A stretch of DNA of 64,000 bases from Cerrena zonata (taxonomy: Eukaryota > Basidiomycota > Agaricomycetes > Polyporales > Cerrenaceae), in NCBI GenBank assembly GCA_038087015.1, contig JASBNA010000089.1, positions 83,788-147,787 of the forward strand, in the 5' to 3' direction. A program made the translations under genes and the position numbers. Shown here one piece after another: positions 9,322 to 19,313 of the stretch (positions within the stretch are counted from its first letter, which is position 1; each line of letters begins with the position of its first letter). The notes beneath the pieces were generated by a model. That model worked only from the letters and a program-made list of their open reading frames with translations, made no database searches and was not told the DNA's origin.

Positions 9322-10352
9322 TCATCCATTCTCTTCAAAAGGCTGGATGGTGCTAAGGTAGGCTATTTTCAGGTTGAAGTCTTGTTTGTCAGTGACTCTT
9401 CTGCGAAGGCGGTTTATAAATAGAACCATGAGGATGTACGATTTCAAGTTTGGGTTGGGTTGATGGTTGTAATTGTAATTACCAATCAAATGGTTAGTAG
9501 TCAGATCTTTTAATAGATCTTCGGTATTGTCATTGTCGGGTGTTTGTTTTGTTTGGCTTTTGTAGTAGTTGATAACGTTCTTGCATTGGATTAGTTTATC
9601 GGCCAAATTAACGTAATGGTGTTTGTAGTAAATCAGACTAATTCGTAATTTCTTGATGAGGCTGGTTTGATTCCGGTGTTTATCATTTTCATCTTTCAAC
9701 TGGTCATTTTGTTGGACTAGCTGTTTATTCTGGTACTTGAGTTCTTCCACTTGTGCCTTATATAAGTTGACTTCATTTTTATGCTTGATATTTTGGAAAT
9801 TTTCGAGTTTTTTCAAATTATCAGCGTCAACTTGGGTTTTCTGTCGCTCGCCTATTCTGTCGCTCAACTTCTTTTAACTGAAGGGCTTTGAGCTCGTCGT
9901 TGCTTTTACTCATCATTTGATTGATCGCCTTCGAGCTGGGCTTTCATCCGAATATTCTCATTCTGTAGACTAATACTATGGTTTTGATTTTGCATCAATT
10001 TTTTCTCTAATTGTTCGATCTTGTCCTTTTGTTGATTTAATTTATTGATCAATAAATTGTTACTTTCCTTCTCTTGAACCCCCCTCTTGTCCTTCTTCCC
10101 TTCACTTGATTGAATCGGCCTATCCTGTTTGTTATTCCTTGCTTTCTCTGGTCCCTCTTTTCGGTCACTCATCTTGTTCAACTTACCCTCGTTGGGTAAC
10201 TCGTACTTGTTTCTCCGGATGTGTTCGATGTTCTCCTTGAAGTCATCAAAGTAGTTGCGGCCTCCGCGCACCTCGGTGTCCTCGAGCATCTGGCGTAGCT
10301 TCAGCTTCATCTCTTCATTACCTCGTCTATACCGATATAACGTATCCTCCAT
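9322..10352 (-). pseudogene. Coiled-coil protein of unknown function, two frameshifts
   Basis: Not recognised with certainty. From ATG 10352 the product begins with a basic region (MEDTLYRYRRG...) and a conserved-looking block rich in charged residues. It then runs through long heptad-like stretches rich in Leu, Gln, Asn and Lys (about residues 100-290) before a basic tail. The frame changes near 9916-9918 and again near 9837-9841, each equal to one surplus base in a short A/T run. The product would be about 340 residues. Architecture and size suggest a spindle-pole, kinetochore or cytoskeletal coiled-coil protein, but this is inference from shape only. An ACGCGT box lies 21 bases upstream of the ATG. 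The upstream frame extension to 10397 starts at TTG and is not used here. Confidence 0.55.
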
Positions 10353-10372
10353 CTTTAACGCTGTGGTGATAG

Positions 10373-10378
10373 ACGCGT
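10373..10378. promoter_or_regulatory. MluI cell-cycle box (ACGCGT) in divergent promoter
   Basis: ACGCGT is the core bound by MBF (Mbp1/Swi6) in yeasts for G1/S transcription. It sits 21 bases before the coiled-coil gene ATG and about 146 bases before NUR1. By base composition several such hexamers are expected by chance in the window, so position is the only support. Confidence 0.35.
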
Positions 10379-10523
10379 AGTTGAATCGAAACAACAAAAA
10401 AATAAAAATAAAAATACACCGACTGGATTCAACACCCGTACATCAGACGGCTATCAATTAAATATAAACAAAACTCCATCTAGCGATACAACTTGATCAA
10501 TTCAGCTCCAGTCACGCCTTATC

Positions 10524-12265
10524 ATGCCACGGAAACCATTTATAAGGAAGCAGCCGCTACTGGAGAAGATTAGGTCATACCCCTTTGATTTTCTTCTTTG
10601 GTTGAATGAGAGCAGACTATCGATAGATTGGGACTTGTACCACAGATCAATTGGTTTACCCTTAGGCTTTGGTTTAACAACCTTATTCAATGTATTGGTT
10701 AAAATAATGGATTATTATGATACTTCCTCAGATAAAAAAGAGAATAGATTGTTCCAAATTGACTTTTACCGCTACGAACAAATTAAAAGAAGAGCCATTA
10801 AGGGCCAACCGTTGATTCAACTGACTAGTGATCGTACTACTAATAATAAATACGGAATACTTTTCATAAAACTCTTAGCGTTTTCAATATTTATGGCATC
10901 AGTAATTAACTTTATCAAAGTGTTCTTTATAAGTTTCAAAAATTACTCCTTACTAAATTCAAGTCTTTCTAAAAAACCAAATTCAAATTCAGCTATTGAA
11001 ATATCCTTGAATAATGCAAATGAATTTGAAAATTCAATCTGGTTCAAATTAAGCCGGTTGTTTAATCAATACCCAAACCATAATCCTTCTAGCTATGAAG
11101 ACGCCAATGATAGCTATAATAATGAAAGCTTTCTCGATGACGATACTACCGAAGAAATTAATCTAATTGAAAAAAAAATTTGGCAATTGAAAGTTTGGTC
11201 ACCAACAAAATTCCCTCTCTACTTATTCATTTCTTTAATCCAGTCACTTTGATGATCTTGAAGTTTTTGTCTTCAACAACGGCAATCTTGAAATTATTTA
11301 CAATCGTAATTCCTTCAGTATCTGCTTTAAATTATTTATTGATCTCGAATTTTTTAACTTTAATGAATGATAAACAGATTCTTTATCAAGAAATGTTTGG
11401 TGAATATAATGATAAATTCGTGAAACCAAAGACTTCAACTTTGAAGAAAAATGCAATTGTTGATGCTACTTTTGGGCCTAATATTCCTGCTCAATACGTT
11501 GTTAATCATGATTCGAAAGCTCACTTACTCACCGATAAACTGAAAGTTTTCATAACTCATGATATCAATGGTAAGCCTTTTAATAGCGTCAATATTAAAA
11601 ATTCACAAACTTTACCAAATACTTTACTCCCAAGCTCTACCAAAGATGATTTACAAAGACTTCATTTTTTAGAAGCCAAATTGAATTTTGAAAAAGAACA
11701 GTTAGAAAAGGAAAAAACCCTTCTTTTGAAAAATAAAGATTGGAGAGATCGGGAATTATATGAAAGGAAATTAATCAATCGTGAATTAAGAGATCGCGAA
11801 TTAAGAGATCGTGAATTAAGAGATCGTGAAAGATCTTTTGTTAATGACTCTTTCCAACATCATACTCTTTCAGAATTATATGATTTACAAAAAAGATCTC
11901 ATTATAGTGATAGTGAAGATGATGAATCCCAACCTAATTGGATAAGTCGATCAACTCCTTATGTTCCCAAATTTTCAAGTTCGATTCATGGTAGCAGACT
12001 ATCTGATAATCATAAACCTGATTTAAACCCCAACAAAATTCTTCCTTCATTATCAAGCTCGAGGTTTATTCTGCCTAGTCATGGATTATCTTCAAGATCT
12101 CCAAGTCCCCAGAAATCAATGCATGACCTATATAGAAGTCCAAATCCTGTCAAGTATGAACATGGCTCAAATCCATCCTCAGTGAGAAGTTTAAGTCCTT
12201 CTAGAAGAACAATGAGTCCTCCGAGATATCCTCAATCGGATCTTTCAAGGCGTCAATATAGATAA
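10524..12265 (+). CDS. NUR1: Nuclear rim protein Nur1, one frameshift
   Basis: Inner-nuclear-membrane protein of the Nur1 family, which with Heh1/Src1 (CLIP complex) tethers rDNA and silent chromatin to the envelope. The N-terminus has the family block around RKQPLLEKIRSYPFDFLLWLNE. Membrane segments follow near residues 51-65 and 114-134, then the WQLKVWSPTKFPLYLF block. After the frame change come two more hydrophobic segments and a long cytosolic/nucleoplasmic tail with a coiled coil and a four-times repeated LRDRE unit. The first frame stops at 11250-11252. One missing T near 11239-11243 would join it to the downstream frame, restoring ...LFISFNPVTL. Combined length is about 580 residues, longer than S. 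cerevisiae Nur1 (484). Confidence 0.8.
11773..11835 (+). repeat. 15-bp tandem repeat inside NUR1 coding region
   Basis: Four tandem 15-base units (variants of TTAAGAGATCGTGAA) encode LRDRE repeats within a predicted charged helix. The unit length keeps the frame. Confidence 0.75.
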
Positions 12266-12314
12266 CTACAGTGATTGTCTCTAACTTAATATATATTTAA
12301 TGTACACGATTCCC

Positions 12315-13643
12315 TTATAATTCATTGAATCCAAAGAAAAATTTGAGAGTTTTACCCCAAATCCCTAATTTTTCATCATTTTTCTTATCAACTTCGGGTT
12401 TAGTTGGGTCATTAGCTTTCAAAAACAATCCTGATCCATCTTTAATATCTAGTCTTTTAACATAAGCACCTTGGATGTCACTGGATTCGCCTGGATTACC
12501 AATGGTGTCAAGTTTTTTTGATTTATCTAACAGTCTACGTAACTCGAAATCCCCACCAATATCCTCATTTTCGGTTAATTTTCTTTTTTGTAATTTTTCA
12601 ATTGCATTTCTTGTATATGGAATAACTCCTAATAAATGTCCGTTGAATACTGTACCATTTTCTTGTAATGCATCAATGGCTGAAGATGGATTATCATATG
12701 TAATCTTAACCCAAGATTCGCCACTAAATATAGGAACAATTAATTTATTATTATCTAAAGTTTGGTTAATCAAACTATTACCGGCACCTTTAGACGCACT
12801 CTTATTAATTTCAAAATCTTCTAAAACATTACCCAATTCCAGAAAATGTAAAATTACTTGATTTGCCATTGATTCAGGGTATCCAAACACTAAAATGGCT
12901 GTTTCTCCATGATTCAATGGGTTACTAGACGACGAAGATGCTTTACCATTAGCGGTGGCAGAGGTTGTCCCTGCTTGTTTAGTATCGTTATTTTCAATGG
13001 CCACCAAATCAGTGGAGCCCTTATTAGTGAAAACGTTATTATAATTCTTTGGATCTTTATTGATAAAGGAGTCTGGATGCTGACTAGAAGGTCTATTAAG
13101 TGAAATCAATACCTCATCATTCAAATCGAATATTGACCTAGATGGTGGCAAGTCTTCATTATTATTATACAAGGGGAACTCTTCATTAATAGTTTCATTG
13201 ACTGTATCATGATATTTCAGTAAATCTCCACTACTGATATCAAAATCCGATATTCCGGAGCCGGTGGTTATTGATTTACGTTGTTTGGATCCAAAGGATA
13301 CCAAATTATATTCATTAGAAGCATCAGTATCTAATAAACTTTTAACACTGTTTTTAGAGTCACCTCTGTTGGATTTATCATTTTTAGAATCACCATTGGT
13401 TGACGATGCTGATGTGCTTTGGAAAGCAGACTTTCGTTTCGGCACTAGATGATTAGTAATGGTTCTTTTCTTAGTATGTTCAAACCAAATTGGCCCATTG
13501 GCATTATGTTGAGGTGCACTAGCGCTACCGGTGCCATGACTATTAGATGCATTATTGGCTCCTGCAGAACCTACACCGCCAAAGAGCAGTGACTGTGTTG
13601 CGGTACCACCACTACCACTGGAGTTACCAAATAAACCAGACAT
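12315..13643 (-). CDS. NUP53: Nucleoporin Nup53/Asm4 (Nup35 family)
   Basis: Nuclear pore complex component of the inner ring that binds Nic96/Nup170-type scaffold proteins and the pore membrane. The 442-residue product begins with a Gly/Ser/Asn-rich segment containing FG dipeptides (SGLFGN, LLFGG). It carries a Nup35-type RRM (MPPN domain) at about residues 247-350, including AILVFGYPESMANQVILHF and a WVKITYDNPSSAIDAL strand-helix. It ends in a C-terminal amphipathic, membrane-binding helix (GIWGKTLKFFFGF). The start is the first ATG of the frame. NUR1 converges on it with 49 bases between the stop codons. NUP53 and ASM4/NUP59 are paralogues in S. cerevisiae, so the symbol is by family. Confidence 0.88.
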   Translation of the reverse strand: MSGLFGNSSGSGGTATQSLLFGGVGSAGANNASNSHGTGSASAPQHNANGPIWFEHTKKRTITNHLVPKRKSAFQSTSASSTNGDSKNDKSNRGDSKNSVKSLLDTDASNEYNLVSFGSKQRKSITTGSGISDFDISSGDLLKYHDTVNETINEEFPLYNNNEDLPPSRSIFDLNDEVLISLNRPSSQHPDSFINKDPKNYNNVFTNKGSTDLVAIENNDTKQAGTTSATANGKASSSSSNPLNHGETAILVFGYPESMANQVILHFLELGNVLEDFEINKSASKGAGNSLINQTLDNNKLIVPIFSGESWVKITYDNPSSAIDALQENGTVFNGHLLGVIPYTRNAIEKLQKRKLTENEDIGGDFELRRLLDKSKKLDTIGNPGESSDIQGAYVKRLDIKDGSGLFLKANDPTKPEVDKKNDEKLGIWGKTLKFFFGFNEL

Positions 13644-13862
13644 ATATAAGCTATTTATAATTGAATATTCGTCAATATTCTGGAATACCTTGTTTTGTAG
13701 ATGTTGATGTTTTCAATTTTTTTTCGCTTTTCCAAATGAACCTGCTTTTTCGGTACTGCACACTTTTTTTCTCACTACTTCAAATTTTTTTGCTCTTCTC
13801 GAATCAAGTCAAAGCATCTTGGTGATATCTGCACAGAATATAAGGCCAGAAGAGATTGAATT

Positions 13863-14726
13863 ATGATATTATCACCAGCTGAGAGAGCGTATCTACATGA
13901 TTCCTTGTGCCAGTCGCCGCCTATCAGACCGGATTCAAGAAGTGAGCACCGGTTCCGTCCTCTAGAGGCAAAAACATCATTTCTTCCAGGATCTAATGGT
14001 TCCGCTAGAATAAGGTTAATGGATGGTAGTGAATGTATAGTGAGTGTTAAATCTAAGGTTGTTCTTATAGATAGAGAACCCAACTTGATTGAATGTGATG
14101 TTGATGTTGCAGGGTTTAGAGATGATTCCAATTTCGTAGGAAATTTAAAGTTCAACTTGACTAACTTATTGATGAAAAATTTCCCATTCAAATACTTGAA
14201 ACTAACCACTAAATATGCTTTTAAACTTTTCATAGATTGTATTGTGATCAGTCATTCGTCTTACCCATTGACTTTATTATCCTTAACTTCATATTTGGCA
14301 TTGAAAACCACTCGTTTACCATTATTAGTTAGTGAAATTGATGATGCAGAAATCGAAGAACAACCAACTTTCTCCGATGACTGGGAGAATGCCCAATTAT
14401 TACTGACACTTTTCAAGACTGATAAGTTTCAACCACCTCTTTTCATAACATTAGGTGTCATTGGTGATAATCTTTTATTCGATCCATCGCTTGAAGAAGA
14501 ACAGGTTTTGGAGAACGGTTTAATTATTGGTTGGTACGATAATAAGGTTATTACTCCAATTTCAAATATTAATTTGGCTGTTAATTCGAATAACAGTAAT
14601 TTCAAGGGTCTCAAACCACAGTCAATAGTGAAAGCCATATCAATGGTGAATAAATACTGTGGAGCCATTGTCCATGCCTTAGATACTCTTGTGGAACAAG
14701 ATGATGATGATGGAGAAATTTTTTAA
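13863..14726 (+). CDS. RRP42: Exosome core subunit Rrp42
   Basis: RNase PH-fold subunit of the nine-member exosome ring, acting in 3' processing of 5.8S rRNA, snRNA/snoRNA trimming and mRNA decay in nucleus and cytoplasm. The product of 287 residues aligns along its length with yeast Rrp42 (265). Landmarks are SPAERAYLHDSL at the start, the SIRPDSR-like turn, the SNGSARIRLMDGSECIVSVKSKVV strand pair, and VDVAGFRDD. The phosphorolytic residues of bacterial RNase PH are not conserved, as usual for eukaryotic Rrp42. The acidic C-terminal tail EQDDDDGEIF is specific to this copy. It converges with TRM3, 78 bases apart. Confidence 0.95.
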   Translation: MILSPAERAYLHDSLCQSPPIRPDSRSEHRFRPLEAKTSFLPGSNGSARIRLMDGSECIVSVKSKVVLIDREPNLIECDVDVAGFRDDSNFVGNLKFNLTNLLMKNFPFKYLKLTTKYAFKLFIDCIVISHSSYPLTLLSLTSYLALKTTRLPLLVSEIDDAEIEEQPTFSDDWENAQLLLTLFKTDKFQPPLFITLGVIGDNLLFDPSLEEEQVLENGLIIGWYDNKVITPISNINLAVNSNNSNFKGLKPQSIVKAISMVNKYCGAIVHALDTLVEQDDDDGEIF

Positions 14727-14804
14727 TTTTATTGAATTTTTTTCAAATAGAGCATGTTTTATATACCATTATGTACAATAGTTTTAATAAATAAATAGAT
14801 TATT

Positions 14805-17800
14805 TTAACAATGTTGAGTAGAGTATGCATGAACAATAATAGCAGTAGCTGTTTGAATATTCATGGATCTAATAACACCAACTTGCTTAATTTCAACGCA
14901 CATATCTAACTCAGCTAATAAATCACCAGGAACACCTTCTTTTTCTTTACCAATTAAAATTAAGGATTTTTTAGGGAATTGTAAATTAGAATTTAACTCG
15001 ACGGAATTAGTGGTTTGTTCTAAACCAATTAAAGTATAACCTTCTTTCTTCTTTTCTCTTAAAAATTCAATGATCCCGTTTTCTTTAACTTCAATCATAG
15101 GCATCCAGTAGTCAGCAGTAACAGCAACGTTCTTAAATTGAGGATGATTTTTCACCCTAATGTCATTTAATGTGAGTAAACCAGCACCTAATACATCACA
15201 TAACCTACAAATACCTCCCAAGTTTGGTGGTTTATCAACTAATGAAGATACCACAATTAAGTCACTACGGACAATGTCCCCACCACGAGCAGTTTCATCA
15301 ACATCCATGACAGTTGACCAGGCTCCACTCTTCGTTTGAAGGGTGGCTTGTTGACCCTTTTCATTTGTTGACCCGATTTTGTTATTTGAGTTCAAATTTT
15401 CAGGAATTTTGTTGTTCTTACAGACTCTTATCCATAATTCCTTCAAATCTTGCCCAACAGGGTTTTGCAAATTATCGATTTGAGCTTGACTTAAATGTTT
15501 ATTATAGTCTTCTTTTCTGATGAAATCAATGTCGGACCTGTCACTAACTCTTAACAAGACACTTCCAGTCATACCCACTAAAGTGAAATCACCTAAAATA
15601 TCCCACAACAAAGCATCTCCACTTCTATAAGATCCAAAAGCATCAGAAGAAACAGCAGATTTGTACAAGTTCTCAGACATTTGAATAATGTCTGGGTTGA
15701 TTGGCAACTTCTTCTTCATAATCTCTGGATAAATTGAACAATTCAAAGAAAGAGAGAAATGTCTAGTAGTGGCTTTGTTTGATGTGGCCCCAGGGAAAAG
15801 CACAGATAAAAACTTGGTTAAATATTCAGCTTCTTTTGATGTTGTTAAATGTTGAATTGATAAATACAATATTCTCTCGTAAGCAGTAATTAAGGTTGGT
15901 TTCACTGAATTACTGTCCATTCCAATTTTGAACTTTTCGAGCATTATATCAATATATTTAGGTTCTCTCAACAATATTATTGCCGTAATCCATTCAAGAT
16001 AAACTCTAGCCAATGGACTAGGCTCGGTACCAAGTAAAGCCATGAAGTCATCAATAATAAGACTTGAATCTATCTTCTGGATTATTGATAAGATCACGGT
16101 AAGTAATTGGATTCTTCTCCATTCTTGGAATCCATCATTTTGCTTAATAACTTGATGCAAGTGGTACTCTTCTTCTTTACTACGAATAAATTGGAAAATC
16201 AGAAGAGCAAATTCACTTGTTTGGATAGAATTAATCAAAACTATGGCATTGATACGACCGCTTATTTCCTCTGCACCATAATATTTGGTATAAATATTCG
16301 AACCAGCTGCTGAGGAAATCTGTTTATCGTAGAGACTGGCAATGATATTCTCCAATCTGAAGATATTAGACCTTAATTGATAACTCATGAATGATTCTAC
16401 TAATACTTCAGGGAGCCAAATCAATTTTTCGAAAGTTTGATGATCTTTTATCTGGAAATTGGATAAATTCTTAGTCAATGTTGGTAAGAAACACCTTCTA
16501 CCATAGGATAATTCTATTATGGATTTACTAAAATTGAGTAAGTGAGAGGCGACAAATTCATCATGAGTTGAATGAGACAAGATGAATGGATCAATGAAGG
16601 TATCGATCATTAAAACATGTAAGTTTTTCTGACTCAATTGCAATCTGGATGAACATAAATTGGACCATATTTCAGATAAAGTTTCTACTAGACGTGGAAC
16701 TAATTCACTGGAAAGATTTTCTTGTTTAACGATACTATTTAGCAAAAGTACCGTGTGAAAGTTAGTTTCATAATTAGTTGAGCTTACAATTAATAAGCTT
16801 AAAATATCATCAATTTCAGTACTTTCGCAACCAATTTTAGAGGTGAGAATGGATAAGAATCTGAAGAACTGACCATATAAAGCATCTTTCACCCTATAGA
16901 AATTCTTAATTAGTCTAGCAGGCTCAGAAGAGTTATTCAATAATATTTCACGGTTGAATTTAAGCAACGAATTGATGGTGAAAATTTCATGATTTTCAAT
17001 ATCGGACAATTGGTAAGCTTCGAAAAGATTATTGAACACTTTAAATTTGTCTGCAGCAGCCTTTAAGTGATGGTGATCATCAGATTGAACGTCTTGATTA
17101 ATAGTGGCCCAAAGCTCAATTAACTTGATATTAGTAGGTAAAATTTGCTTATAGTTTAAGAAATCAACTTTGGAGAATTCTTCATAAGCCTCTTCTGATT
17201 TTTCACCAGTGGCCAACTCAGTAATGCAACGAGCAATACTTTCATTACTACCCAAGGAAATATTAGTCTGAAGTAACTTGGCTAATAAAACATTGGATTG
17301 GTTTTCAAGGTTGATAGAATTGGTCATTTTATTGGAGATGAGCATAAGAATAATCTTTATATCTGCAGAGACAGATTCGCTTTCGATCATCGAGGTTATC
17401 TTAGTCTGAGTGATTTGATTTTCCTGGAAATACTCAACAACGAGATCCAAGTTTTCATTCAAAACAGCATAACCATTGAATTTGGTGAATTTGATAAGAA
17501 GATCAAGAAATACATTCAAATCAGAAAGTTGAAAATTCAACAAGAGCCTTAAATTGAGAGTTTGAACGGTGGTTTCTAATACAGGACCCTCTGAACTTAC
17601 TTCAATCAATTTAAGCAAAAGTTCATCATGTTTCCCAAGTTGTAAAACTCTTCTTTTCTTCAAGCCTGAAAGTATACCGTAAGTGACATAAATTCTTGCT
17701 GGGTCGAAAGCATCTTTTAAACTGACTAATACTTTCAAAGTAGAGTAAACAACTGCTTGAAATTCTTCATCAGTTTTCAAATTAGAAATGATACTTTGAA

Positions 17801-19079
17801 TGAAACTAGCCAATCTGTCTGCATGTTCACAATGATTTTCATTTGTATCATCAGACTGAAGAACAGCAAAGTGAGATGCCATCATAGCATATGGTAAATA
17901 GGTTTGTTCATAGAATGGCAAGCTATGTTTTAATAAATATAAATTTTGTGATGGAATCGATAATAAAATGTTAAGGGAAAATTTTCTTACTGAATCCATA
18001 CCAGCTTTGAATCCGGTTGATAACAAACCAAACCCCCAAGAGGGATGTATTAAAGAGTCTGGAAGAATTAAACCAATAAGATCATTAATACCACCTTGAG
18101 CTTGATGCAATGAAGTATCGATTCCCAAGATTTCAAACAATGTAGAGAATCTTGACCATTCCCTCAAATATTGATCTTTCTTTGAAGGATCCCACGAGAA
18201 TATTTCATTCTTGACTGGAACTGCAATCAATTTGAGAGACAATTGTAATATAGACAAGCAAAATTTTCTATGTTCATGAGCATCACTGACTAAACCATGC
18301 TGTAAAACTTGCCAATAATGTTGTAATTGAATGATTTCATGTTGATAAATTGAGTCCTCAACCAATTTTTGATTATCATTTGTCAAATATCTTAACCATA
18401 CTATAAAAGCATGATCCATGTGCAGTTTAACTTGAGATTTTTCTAAATTGAATATAACATCCCAAATAAACTTACTGCTTTGATTCTGTATGACAATACT
18501 ATCGATTTCCCAACGTAAGCATTGCATAGCCAAGTTACTAACGTTTTCTTCGTTGTGTCCGATGAAAAAACAGATGATCCTATCGAGAGATGAGGTCTTT
18601 TGATCTTTCAACTTGGCATGGATGAAAAAGTAATTCAAAAACTCAAAAAGAGTTACAATGGGTTCATCAGTAAGCTGCAAATCAGCTTTAGAACTCGAAA
18701 TCAGGTCTGCTAAATACTCCGGTAAGATCTCATTTCTAAACGAAATAAGAAACTTAGGCAAGCTTTCATGAATATATGCAGACAAATGGCAATGACATCT
18801 ATCCAAAATGTCATCATATAATTGAGGTAACTCTTCAGCTAATGTAAGAATGTGACCATAATCACTCTCAGAACACTTGCCATCTATAATACTGAACACA
18901 AACTTTTGAATCACTGGATAAACTCCACGAATTGCATTATGATCTAACTCTTTCAATAAGTCACATAAGGCTGTCACACTTTCAGTATTAGAACCAAGGT
19001 CCTTCGACAAGTCCTCAACGGCTTGCACTCTTTGCTCCTGGCTCAAGTATTTGCTTATAAGCAACAAAGAACTCAGCAT
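14805..19079 (-). CDS. TRM3: tRNA (guanosine-18-2'-O)-methyltransferase Trm3
   Basis: Makes 2'-O-methylguanosine at position 18 of tRNA D-loops. The 1424-residue product matches S. cerevisiae Trm3 (1436). A long helical, HEAT-like N-terminal region occupies about 1240 residues. The C-terminal SpoU (SPOUT) methyltransferase domain begins around LVDKPPNLGGICR. It shows motif I (N-type LGGICRLCDVLGAG), motif II (LILIGKEKEGVPGDLL) and motif III (GVIRSMNIQTATAI), which form the trefoil-knot AdoMet site. The frame is intact over 4.3 kb, notable beside the damaged genes elsewhere in the window. A second tRNA methyltransferase gene, TRM5, lies 15 kb away. Confidence 0.95.
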   Translation of the reverse strand: MLSSLLLISKYLSQEQRVQAVEDLSKDLGSNTESVTALCDLLKELDHNAIRGVYPVIQKFVFSIIDGKCSESDYGHILTLAEELPQLYDDILDRCHCHLSAYIHESLPKFLISFRNEILPEYLADLISSSKADLQLTDEPIVTLFEFLNYFFIHAKLKDQKTSSLDRIICFFIGHNEENVSNLAMQCLRWEIDSIVIQNQSSKFIWDVIFNLEKSQVKLHMDHAFIVWLRYLTNDNQKLVEDSIYQHEIIQLQHYWQVLQHGLVSDAHEHRKFCLSILQLSLKLIAVPVKNEIFSWDPSKKDQYLREWSRFSTLFEILGIDTSLHQAQGGINDLIGLILPDSLIHPSWGFGLLSTGFKAGMDSVRKFSLNILLSIPSQNLYLLKHSLPFYEQTYLPYAMMASHFAVLQSDDTNENHCEHADRLASFIQSIISNLKTDEEFQAVVYSTLKVLVSLKDAFDPARIYVTYGILSGLKKRRVLQLGKHDELLLKLIEVSSEGPVLETTVQTLNLRLLLNFQLSDLNVFLDLLIKFTKFNGYAVLNENLDLVVEYFQENQITQTKITSMIESESVSADIKIILMLISNKMTNSINLENQSNVLLAKLLQTNISLGSNESIARCITELATGEKSEEAYEEFSKVDFLNYKQILPTNIKLIELWATINQDVQSDDHHHLKAAADKFKVFNNLFEAYQLSDIENHEIFTINSLLKFNREILLNNSSEPARLIKNFYRVKDALYGQFFRFLSILTSKIGCESTEIDDILSLLIVSSTNYETNFHTVLLLNSIVKQENLSSELVPRLVETLSEIWSNLCSSRLQLSQKNLHVLMIDTFIDPFILSHSTHDEFVASHLLNFSKSIIELSYGRRCFLPTLTKNLSNFQIKDHQTFEKLIWLPEVLVESFMSYQLRSNIFRLENIIASLYDKQISSAAGSNIYTKYYGAEEISGRINAIVLINSIQTSEFALLIFQFIRSKEEEYHLHQVIKQNDGFQEWRRIQLLTVILSIIQKIDSSLIIDDFMALLGTEPSPLARVYLEWITAIILLREPKYIDIMLEKFKIGMDSNSVKPTLITAYERILYLSIQHLTTSKEAEYLTKFLSVLFPGATSNKATTRHFSLSLNCSIYPEIMKKKLPINPDIIQMSENLYKSAVSSDAFGSYRSGDALLWDILGDFTLVGMTGSVLLRVSDRSDIDFIRKEDYNKHLSQAQIDNLQNPVGQDLKELWIRVCKNNKIPENLNSNNKIGSTNEKGQQATLQTKSGAWSTVMDVDETARGGDIVRSDLIVVSSLVDKPPNLGGICRLCDVLGAGLLTLNDIRVKNHPQFKNVAVTADYWMPMIEVKENGIIEFLREKKKEGYTLIGLEQTTNSVELNSNLQFPKKSLILIGKEKEGVPGDLLAELDMCVEIKQVGVIRSMNIQTATAIIVHAYSTQHC

Positions 19080-19135
19080 TGCTTCTGAAATACCCGTAGA
19101 TAACTGTTTGCAACTAAAAGCTCTTCGGTGACTAC

Positions 19136-19139
<4 letters not shown>

Positions 19140-19182
<43 letters not shown>
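19140..19182 (+). repeat. 43-base poly(T) run
   Basis: Uninterrupted T homopolymer of 43 bases between the TRM3 ATG and the DUF3445 gene, 60 bases upstream of TRM3. It reads as poly(dA) toward TRM3. Poly(dA:dT) tracts exclude nucleosomes and keep promoters open, but this length is far above the usual 10-25. Confidence 0.95.
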
Positions 19183-19313
19183 CCGAGAAAAAACCGGCCT
19201 TTAGAGATCCCGGAACAGGAGTTTTACGATTGTTATCTCATTTAATAGATTGAATTGAAAAGAGGATGAAAAAAAAAATGAATCATTTCACTTCCAACTA
19301 GACGAAACCAAAG

